In this document: positions 55,301-64,000 of the stretch, piece by piece
How positions within the stretch are numbered: the stretch's first letter is position 1
Layout of the letters: each line of letters begins with the position of its first letter
NCBI GenBank assembly: GCA_916610825.1
Contig: OU744451.1
Location: forward strand, 62,001 to 126,000
Length of the DNA stretch: 64,000 nucleotides
Reading direction: 5' to 3'
Origin: Haliclystus octoradiatus
Taxonomy: Eukaryota; Cnidaria; Staurozoa; Stauromedusae; Haliclystidae
The notes under the pieces: model-generated
What the model was told of the DNA's origin: nothing
Databases searched by the model: none
The model's input: only the letters and a program-made list of their open reading frames with translations
Program-made: the position numbers and the translations under genes

Positions 55301-58300
55301 TCTCAAACCTAGATTCCAATTTTAAGAACTTTTTAATCGTGGTAGAAATCCAAATGTATCCTCAAATCCATATCCGCTTGTCTGAAGTTCTGGAATGATT
55401 CATGTACATCTGCTCTGTCAAATTTGCAATATTTTGATCAGAATATTAATTTAACTGCTGTAGCTATCTGAACATAGCTTCCTTGCAGGGCTTTTAGAAC
55501 TTGAAAGAGGTGACACATCCCCATATTCAATGTATCCATCCCTTTCTGGGTCTCTTTTATCCCCTAAGATTTTAAATTTTCTTCATACTGATTGCCTTTT
55601 GTAACGTTTCATTAACAGTATGTAATAATAATTTTTAATATTTATTGTATTCAACATAATTATACTCCCATTCACAGTTCTAACTGCAGACTCGCAATGC
55701 CATATAATCAACGGTAATTACCATTATCATATTGTATTAACTGATATAACATAGGGAAGATACATTTTATAACGCATGCAGAAATGTTGGTGTTGTTTCT
55801 TATCTGTTGCCGCAGGCAGTGGAATTGGCCATAGTCTTGATTAAAATTACTTATAATCATGTTAAACCGTTTTGAAATGTTCTAGTCCAATAACTCAGTT
55901 TTACACTGTAACAAAATCTAAGAAATTATTCAAAGGTAGTGTTGTGTAATTTCTCTGATGCTTTAAATACCTCTGGCCAATTCCACTGTTCATGGCGTTC
56001 TCTTCGAGATTAAACCCCTGTACTATTAATCTTACCATTCAGGAATGAAATGCAGAATTTTTAATGATTTGTAATTATTTGTAAGTTTGTAATTATTGGA
56101 ATAATAATTTTACGCAATCTTAACGTACCAAAATGCGTTAAAAAGAGTGAAATGACATTAAAATATGCTCTAAAATCTATACAAAATATACTTTGCCATC
56201 GATTGCATTGTCGAATCACTTGTGCCATTAATTCCGCATTAACACACAATTACTCATTTGTGTACATTTGAATTGTAAGTATTCCAGTAATGGATTCATT
56301 TTTTAGAATTAAACATGGACAACAACTCCCTCTCAATTTTCTCTTTGTTTTCTTGGGATTTTCTGTAGCATGTCGCAATGCAGACATACATGAGGCATTC
56401 ACTCGTCATCAAGCAACATCATTATTACATAAAGCATAAAGCAAACGGCACCAACTATGTTTCAACTTGAATTACGATTTGTTGGATAAAATTAACAAAC
56501 AACTCAAATTATTCAATGCAACATTCTGACTTCCTGACAAGTGATCTATTCTTCATAGTGCAACAACAACATTTAATTTTGAAAATTGTTGTATGATGGT
56601 CAATCAAAGAGGGAGAGCTAAACAAAAAAAATTTCAAATGTTTTAATAGTTTTGAAAATACCTGTGTCGTTTGACTAAACCCTAATACTACAGTGAAACC
56701 TGTAATAACAGCCGTCCAGAGAATATCTACATAAACTGAACACTGTAGACATGTAGCCTGAGTCTGTATGCAGGTTGATTAAATTGCCACTATAGACAGG
56801 TGGTTGCTATCGCAGGTTTGACTGTAGTTGATCCGTTGCTAGCTTAGTAGCATTTCATGATCATTTCAACAGACTTAGCTTATAGGTGATTTTTAAACCT
56901 GTAGGTTACCCGATGCAAGACAGTGCTCGCAATGCACATGGTGACGATGAACACATTCAAGACATATCTCATGCTCAACTAGCCTTAGTCCATGATGTAA
57001 CCCAAAAAGACACATACTCAGATTATGACAGCATAGTCCACAATGACCAAGACTTAGGTCGTCACAATGACTTAGATGTAGGTCAAGAGTTAGGTGTAGC
57101 GAAAGTGGACTCAGATGTAGATGAAGAGGATTCAGATGCTTCCAACAAGGACTTAAATGTAGCCCATCGTGATACAGATTCAAACCATGAACATGATATA
57201 TTTGCTGAAAAGGTTGCAGTTGAGAAAGATAGTGAGTCTTGTCAAGATAATGATGACAATGATGATAAAATGACCGGATTATTAATTTCTACTTCTCCAG
57301 TACATAATGATTCTGCATTTTCTATGCCTTTGGAATTAACTGAAGTACGTCAAACTGATGTCCATGATGCAGAAAGTAGTACAGATGATGAATCTGAGCT
57401 AACAGCAATCAAAGAACAGACTTTTGAAGATGAGCCCCAAGATATTCAACACTACAACCAAAATAAAAGAACCGTAAACAATGAAGATAATGATATTCCT
57501 GTTAGCACTGTGGAAAACTCATCTGTTGCTATAACAACTGACGCAAATGTTATCCCAAAAGATGAAGTGCAAGAGAAAGATGTTGACCAGGGTAATGAAA
57601 AGCGGCTATCGTTTAATGAATATTTGAAAGTTAATATTGATCCGAACAGTCCGAACAACAGCAAAGCTGAAGATTTTAAACATGTAGATACTTTAGCCGG
57701 TACACTTGGAGATGATAGACCTACCTCTAATGAGGCTGTTTCAGATAAATGCCAACGTAGTAATAAGTTATTTGAGGTAGATAGTTACGAGGATGAAGAT
57801 GATGGTCTGTTAGGTAGAAGACGAAGTAGAGGGAAATTTAAGCAATTCAGTTTCGCACATCATGTTGAGATGGACCAAACAAAATCAGATGATGATCCGA
57901 ATAGAATTGTTGATGACATCAACTCACCATCAGTTGTACTTGATACGAAAGCTAATGAGGAAAATGTATTTCACCCATCAATACCAAATATTGTATTAAA
58001 AAGAAAACAAATGACAAGTGCTTCGATTCTGATACCTGCTACGTCTTACCGTGGCGACGTTACTGACGATTTGAATCCTAAAAATGATGATAGCGATGGC
58101 AATGAATCTGAGCTTACGTCATTTATTGATGATGACATAGATGGAATTCAAAGTAGAAAAGTTGTTCAACAGTCTAGTTTGAAAATTAAAAATAATTCAG
58201 ATTCTTTTGCAGTTTCTATAGAAGATTCAAGCTCAGTATTTGATCAAAATTCTCGAGATGAAGCCAATCAGATATTTTCACCTGTTTCTCATCTTTTGAA

Positions 58301-61300
58301 ATCAAATGTCTATGCCAGTACATCTGTTGATAGCAATTCAACAATGGCCGCCACCGAAGATGAAGATCCAGGAGACACTTCTTTATTAACAAGTAGTGGG
58401 TCATTTGAATCTAGTTTTTCTACTGGTGAAAATCTGGATCTCAAAGTCAAAATTCAAGATGACGACTATGACGTTATAAAAAATGAAGAGAAAAAGCAGC
58501 AAACGTCACACACTGAATATCCAGACAATGAAATGACACGGTCATCATCTGTCATACATGGCATAGATTTGATAGATGATGCTGATGATGATTGTTCTGA
58601 TGCGAAACTACCTCTTGAGGATAGTAAGGCTGCATCAGTTGATGCGGATGTAATAGATATCAAGGTTGGGAAAGCAGCGGAACTACATGATGCCGGCATA
58701 ATAGGTGTAGACGGCCATCATCACTCCGATTCTGATGATTGTGAAGATAATAAAGATGTAGGCATAAGTAAGAGTGCTACTGGTGTTATGGTAAACACAG
58801 AGCAGGAGCAGAGCCTTTTCAAAATAAACTATGATGAATACCAGAAGCTATCGCTAGAAGAGGAAGGAGATCCTGCATCAGTGGAGCATGAAGATCAGAT
58901 AAATATTAAATTGAAAGAATCAAGGCACGTAAACGATAATACATTTACAGACGATGCAGTTTCTGAAACAATCAATGCTGAGATTGCTATCCAAACATAT
59001 AGTATTCCTGAAATTGATGATTCAAGTAATCAGCGACAGGATTCAACAGACAATACGTTGATTGTTGATGATGAACGTCAACATTTTAGTGATGTCGAAA
59101 GTCCAGATTGTGATGATTTAGCTATGATAAAAACAGATGTGGAGGCCACAGATGACAATGAAGTTGTTTACAAAGCTACAGACCTTAATGATTCGCTGCC
59201 ATCTGTAAGTGATCTTGAGTCGAATGTTTCTGCTGAAATAGAATCAACGGATACATCAGCTATAATTGGTAATAAAAGTATCGGTGTGTTATCGCTATCT
59301 GGTGAGTCAAGCTCTAGTGTCTCTCCTCATTCCCTTTCCCCTATGGATGAAGATATTGATAATAAAAGCTGGAAAGATCTTGGCGCCACTGATCTTGGCA
59401 ACGCTATCTTATTACACATGAATGGAGCCACATCTAAAAATATTGAAGCACCTGAAGATACACCATCCCAATCTACGGCAGATACAGATGATGTTCAAAT
59501 TGCATCACTATATAGTGAAAATACTTATGCTATATCACAATCCACTGAGGATGCAGGTATTGTCTCGCAATCTGCATCAGATACAGTTGATGGCAGTACC
59601 ATCTCATTAGCAAAAGTCGATACGAATACAGATGTTGTCAAGACGATATCTCTACCGAATGAAGAAGTTGACGGTGCTGTGTTAAGCGAGGTTGTTACGA
59701 CTCCAGAAGAAGATGTTGTTGTGGTAAAGGCTGATCTTCAATTTGAGCAAAAGGCACAGTATGATGAATCTTCAAAACTATCGATTGACAACAAGGAAAA
59801 GAAATTAGAAGATTGTACGGCTGATCAAATTGGTATTGCGTGATTGGATTCATTAATAGATTAATAATCTGATGATAATTCAAAATTTTGTTTGATGTCA
59901 ATCTTGAGTTGCTTTTATAAAAAATCAATATCTACAAACGTAACGTATTTGAAACGGTATCAAATTTCAGAAACCATTGATGTGCACCACCAACTGCAAT
60001 GATCCATTTTGTATGGGAAATTCAATAGTTTATAATCTAGTCCACTCTAATTACTAATCCTTCAATTAACCTTTTAAACAAAATCAAATCATTTTCATTT
60101 CAAATCATTTTTACCATTGTCTCATGCATTCAGCCATCCAATCATTTAAACATATTTTCAACGTTTTTATCATTTTAACATATTTTCAAAGTTTATCATT
60201 GTATGTCAATTTACTGCGTTGATATTCTCAATTGCCCCATTAGCTGAAATGTAATTTCAAATGTTTTTAAATTCATATTTAAAGTTAGCAACAAGATTAC
60301 AACGTGGTCGATATATTTATTTTTACCTCATTCAGAGCTGGGTCTACTTTGTTTGGGCATGTGGCATAAACCAGAGAAGCCCTAGATGAATTTTTGATCA
60401 GCACGCTAAACGCAATCAATTTTCAGTTTTATTTCTAATGGCATCATGTTCTCTGTTCTGATTCAACAAATTTACGACTGAAAATGATATTTTTATGTTT
60501 GTTAAAATGTGAGACGTTCACTCATTATGAAGTTATTACAAGGGTTTTGCTTTATTATGATATGATTTTGCTGAATGAAAAAACTACATTAATTCGTAAA
60601 ACATCTTCAGTAAAACAGTTTCACTCTATCTCTTATTCTCTTAAGCTGATTGTGCTTGTTGGGATTACGTCGACAGCCGTCCCTGTTATCAAAAACCTTG
60701 TAAATAAACATGCAAACAAACATTTCGTATTTATACTTCTCAAACTTAAAACTACTTTGGTTTTGATAATTAACAAATTTCTTGCCTATATATAATATGA
60801 AATGTTGAACTTATTGTTTTCAGTGTTTATAAAACCTCAAACAGTTACATTTGTGCTATGCATAGCCATTGTAGACCAGATAGTGGACTCTAAATATATC
60901 TTTGATGTTGTTTCGCTAAAATTGTTTATTAGTACAGCACAATGATTTAATTTTTAGTTTCTTTGCGTGATGACGGATCTGATATGGATGATAATGAAAC
61001 AAAAGATTTGAAATTTTTGAGACGGGACGACATTAAAGACGATGAAGAAATGGACGTTGATGCTTATTTCAATGCGTACAAACAGGTTAGTGCTGCACAT
61101 ACAAAGTAATCATTATTGGTCATTTGACATTCTCGACGTTTGTAATTAAAATGACATGTCAAAAATACGAGAACGTTCCTAGTCTTCAAACGATTCTAGA
61201 GTCCCTGGATACTCTAGCATTTATATGATTGATAACTGATGGATAACATTGAGGATGTTACTACAGGAGGAGTCTACCAGCTGTCGCAAAGGCCATCACA

Positions 61301-63652
61301 AAATCATAAGTTGTCAAGTATTAGGTTTGTTATCATTTGAAAAATTGGATTTCAAATTTGCCTCTAGTTTGTGTTATCAAGTTTCAAAATACAAGTCAAA
61401 CTCATTTCAGCTATGTTGGTTACAATTTTTCAAAATGTTCCACTTTTTCAAAAACTAAATTTTGCCAGGTTCCCCAAAAGCTATTATATTTCTGACACAC
61501 TGACGTGCTGCTTCCTTGGTATTTTGCTCAATTGCTAATTTATTATTTGTCCTTGTCAATAAAGGCTGTACAAACTTGCCATGGATACATTTATATCTTA
61601 TTTTAATAAATAATAATGACGATTCCTGCTACTACTTTTCATTCTTACTATTTACAGGAAAACAACACTGAAGAAATTGAAGAAAGCAGCCTAGGCGAGA
61701 TTTTTCTTGATTTGCAATATGACGAAAGCACTAATAAATTCGATGTTATTATCCACAAGGCAAGGGATTTGATAATGGGTGATACATCTAAACGCACAAC
61801 AGACGCGTAAGTATAAGTCTATCATACACAACTACAGCGTTTGAGCATATGCATGGTATTTTTCTGGCAGTAGAATCATCATAAATATATGGCATATACA
61901 ATCATTAGTTAAGTTTCACACTTACACCATCATCAGGAAATTTCTTAGCATTGATTATTGCTTAAGGGGGAAATTTCAATGTTGGTCGCTTTGTGCTCAC
62001 TTGTGCAGACTTGGTAATTTTCAAGCTCTCGGGTTCATGTTTCAAACTACATAGGATAGAAATCAAAGCGAGAAATTTGATGTTTAGAAAGCTTCAACTG
62101 TATTAATTGTATGGCTTTCATTTCGATATAAAATTTGGTGTCAAATTCCAGGAACACATTAACCCAGCAATGGTGTCTCCTTGTTAGTGCCTTTAATTGT
62201 AGTTTGTCTAATGTTTTAAATTTCAGTTATGTTAAAGCTTACCTACTGCCTGATACCTCGAAGAATGGTAAACGTAAAACAAAAACAAAGAAGCACACAC
62301 AAAGCCCAGATTATGATGAAACACTAACGGTGTGTATAAATGTTGAATAAATGAAGATCTGAGTCAGTGTGTCACACACATATAGTTCTGTCATGTACTG
62401 ACGTTGAACATGATGTGTCACATACACAAACACGGACTCTATGTGGGCACACAAACAAGGACTCTATGCGGATAGTTCTGTCATGTACTGACGTTGAACA
62501 TGATATGTCACACACACAAACACGGACTCTATGTGGATAGTTCTGTCATGTACTGACGTTGAACATGATGTGTCACGCACACAAACAAGGACTCTATGCG
62601 GATAGTTCTGTCATGTACTGACGTTGAACATGATGTGTCACACACACAAACACGGACTCTATGTGGATAGTTCTGTCATGTACTGACGTTGAACATGATG
62701 TGTCACGCACACAAACAAGGACTCTATGCGGATAGTTCTGTCATGTACTGACGTTGAACATGATGTGTCACGCACACAAACAAGGACTCTATGTGAATAG
62801 TTCTGTCATGTACTGACGTTGAACATTTTAACACTGAAATTGGCTCAGCAATCCTGTAATTACTATTGTCTTGATTATAATCACAACCATTCATTACAGT
62901 TCTATCAGTCACCTCTGCTTAGTGACCACTTCTACTACAGTGTGACCCAGAGGGTTAGTGTTATCATCTATCAACATCTAATCTCATTTTTGACGTCTGG
63001 GATTGCAATTTGGTCACATGTTTCAATTGCTGCCCTCCTTAGGAATCCCCACCCCTATTAGGATCTCACTGTAGAGTGGGTCACATGATATAACCTGGTT
63101 CACTTATTGTCTCAATGATTGTTTATAGACACATGTGTTTTTGAAGAGTGATGTGATCGATGAAACAATAGAATAGAATAGGCCCTGATGGTGTTGACTA
63201 TAAACAAAGGCTAACTCTGGTGTAACCAGCTCAAGTGCAATTCAAATGTCAAGATCCAAGCTGTTGATCAGCAGCAATTTCACTTAAAGTATGTTACACT
63301 GTAAGTCAACCCTGTAATAGAGACCACCTGTATTTTAAATTTTTTTAGGTGGCTGGTATTCACAGGTTTGAATGTATATTGATTGACCATCAATACAGTG
63401 ATGAGTCTGCCACAATATGATTTTCATTGCTGACTTTATCTTATTTGAAATAATAATTTTGATTCTTATTTCCAGTATAACGTCACACAAGAAGATTTAC
63501 TAACGTCAACGCTATCTTGCAGTATCTGGCATCACGATTCTCTAGGCAAAAATGTTTTTCTTGGGGAAATTGAAATTGGCCTAAAAAGTTACATAGCAAA
63601 TGGTGGTTGTTTAGATAATGCGTCACCAAAATGGTATATTCTAACCGAAAAG
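50665..63652 (+). CDS. SYTL: Synaptotagmin-like protein (Slp, SYTL4/5 type), 3' end off window
   Basis: Ten coding exons: 50665-50792, 52139-52351, 52583-52683, 53089-53160, 54254-54724, 56905-59832, 60958-61085, 61658-61806, 62227-62329 and 63476-63652; the gene continues past the right edge. They sum to 4470 nt (1490 codons), or 514 codons if the phase-symmetric sixth exon is skipped. Domain order: Slp homology domain 1, eight-cysteine zinc finger, WFY-containing homology domain 2, long acidic linker, C2A; C2B should follow. Slps with a zinc finger correspond to SYTL3, 4 and 5. They bind GTP-Rab27 through the N-terminus and phospholipid or SNARE partners through the C2 domains, tethering secretory vesicles to the plasma membrane. 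Rabphilin is an alternative, but the WFYDHATKQKR context favours SYTL4/5. Confidence 0.88.
51640..52135 (+). pseudogene. LINE reverse transcriptase C-terminal fragment
   Basis: In the first SYTL intron. Broken frames encode GIQIDQKLSFDQHIEKMVNK, then a PHFDYCSVVWGN-type stretch near 51800, then LSQLGWQSVRDN (51895). These are the thumb and C-terminal words of CR1/RTE-like LINEs. Frameshifts throughout; inert. Confidence 0.75.
52583..54724 (+). CDS. SYTL: SYTL exons 3-5: SHD2 and start of acidic linker
   Basis: 52583-52683 encodes EIKAESGVWFYDHATKQKR; W122-F123-Y124 is the equivalent of the SGAWF motif by which Slps lock onto Rab27. 53089-53160 encodes PRRVVNDLQDPIWSDFDETE. 54254-54724 encodes 157 mostly acidic residues, with a DDDDDVDEE run and HSSSDHHSSSD. 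Exon 5 ends in phase 1 (GAA G|gtatga), compatible with both the next exon and exon 7. Confidence 0.87.
54725..56904. other. SYTL intron 5
   Basis: 2.2 kb of AT-rich sequence with no coding or clear repeat. Near 56690-56830 it has the dispersed words agtgaaacctgtaataacag and gacaggtggttgct, related to the family seen in the MYO9 introns. Confidence 0.5.
56905..59832 (+). CDS. SYTL: SYTL exon 6: giant acidic cassette exon (976 codons)
   Basis: An open frame of almost 3 kb rich in D, E, S, N and V, with no predicted fold. It includes one basic patch, GRRRSRGKFKQFSF (about residue 310 of the exon). The acceptor is ctgtag at 56904; using the earlier ag at 56885 would hit a stop at once. The frame stays open to TGA at 59841-59843. 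A possible donor TTG|GTATTG at 59833, just before that stop, has the phase needed to reach exon 7, and the resulting 2928 nt is divisible by three. So the exon can be included, skipped, or used as a terminal exon, giving a protein without C2 domains. The frame is coding beyond doubt; the donor is weak and its use is inferred. Confidence 0.82.
59833..60957 (+). other. SYTL: Intron or alternative 3' UTR after SYTL exon 6
   Basis: If exon 6 is read through, translation stops at 59843 and this becomes a 3' UTR, with AATAAA at about 60703. Otherwise it is an intron. A 103-codon frame at 60484-60795 is hydrophobic and AT-driven and has no family similarity. Confidence 0.45.
60958..63652 (+). CDS. 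SYTL: SYTL exons 7-10: linker end and C2A domain
   Basis: 60958-61085 encodes SLRDDGSDMDDNE to DAYFNAYKQ. 61658-61806, 62227-62329 and 63476-63652 encode a C2 domain: SSLGEIFLDLQYDESTNKFD, VIIHKARDLI, then DAYVKAYLLPDTSKNGKRKT and SPDYDETLT, then SIWHHDSLGKNVFLGEIEIG. The usual DPYVK is DAYVK, and the loop-3 WDYDR-type motif is WHHDS, so at least one calcium-coordinating aspartate is replaced. This resembles Slps whose C2A binds lipid without calcium. The intron after exon 9 holds a 65-bp minisatellite. C2B is beyond the window. Confidence 0.88.
62383..62826. repeat. 65-bp minisatellite with alternating unit types
   Basis: Units start tagttctgtcatgtactgac at 62383, 62473, 62538, 62603, 62668, 62733 and 62798 (partial). 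From 62473 the units alternate between ends cacggactctatgtgga and caaggactctatgcgga, so amplification went by 130-bp dimers. The first unit has a 25-bp internal duplication. In the SYTL intron before exon 10. Confidence 0.92.
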
Positions 63653-64000
63653 GTAATTGTGAATGTCACCAATTAACATCTTGTTAGGTGCTATTAAGGG
63701 GCGTCCCATACCAGAATATTCTTTGATACCGATGTAAGATTCACTGACAGATTTTCCTCTTTCTTAAAATAGATTTTGAATAAATCAAATATTTTTGATG
63801 ATTTTCAACGTTACCAACTATTTCTAGTTTAGGTTTAGTGGTTTATATATATTGTAACTTCCATTTGTATCAGCAGTCATTCTCTACATGTAAATAATCA
63901 CTGTAATATGTAATCGCCTTCTTTCTATGTCAACCGTTGTAGAGTCAACTTCTAATAAATACATTGTCATACAAAACTCTGCAATGGCTTGCTTCTTTAG

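Noticed and set aside
56893-57183. 96-codon minus-strand frame rich in Leu and His
   Set aside because: Antisense shadow of the acidic SYTL exon 6.
60484-60795. 103-codon hydrophobic frame after SYTL exon 6
   Set aside because: AT-rich composition explains the hydrophobic residues, and there is no conserved motif.

Overview
This window comes from an animal nuclear genome, not a microbe or virus. It is AT-rich, the genes are split into many small exons with GT-AG introns, and transposon debris fills the gaps. The genes are typical of bilaterian animals. The TE mix (Penelope-like elements, LINE fragments, IS3EU-like and Harbinger-like DNA transposons, a tRNA-derived SINE, hammerhead-ribozyme repeats) would suit a marine invertebrate, but I cannot name the species.

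Layout. (1) 1449-1679, minus strand: first coding exon of a DPY19-family C-mannosyltransferase, closest to DPY19L3; the rest lies off the left edge. (2) 2177-7143: a complete-looking 4.97 kb DNA transposon with ~0.48 kb terminal inverted repeats, arrays of a short subterminal motif and a perfect 6-bp target duplication. It carries only the N-terminal exon of an integrase-like (IS3EU-type) transposase. (3) About 7.26-12.93 kb: a nested TE block with a LINE reverse transcriptase split by a Harbinger-type element, a decayed Penelope-like element (PLE), inverted copies of its parts, and a hammerhead-ribozyme fold in front of it. (4) 13598-46343, minus strand: a whole class IX myosin gene. I resolved 43 coding exons by splice sites, phase and homology. 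They total 5406 nt, giving 1801 aa with all phases closing, in the order RA-like domain, motor, four IQ motifs, linker, C1, RhoGAP, acidic tail. (5) 46344-50664: intergenic, with hammerhead repeats and two weak exon candidates. (6) 50665 to the right edge, plus strand: a synaptotagmin-like protein (Slp/SYTL4-5 type) with Rab27-binding domain, eight-cysteine zinc finger, a 976-residue acidic cassette exon and C2A; the C2B domain is off the right edge.

MYO9 and SYTL are divergently transcribed. In known families, myosin IX is an actin motor that carries a RhoGAP to switch off Rho locally, Slp proteins tether Rab27 vesicles to membranes, and DPY19L3 mannosylates tryptophans in the ER. I see no evidence that the three act together.

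Main items for a second look: a family of tandem or palindromic hammerhead ribozymes (two with complete cores) and a separate PLE hammerhead with one inactivating core change; two transposon ends abutting 2 bp apart inside the IS3EU-like element; the giant frame-preserving acidic exon of SYTL, whose donor lies just before a stop; and a duplicated, decayed RhoGAP exon beside a SINE in MYO9.
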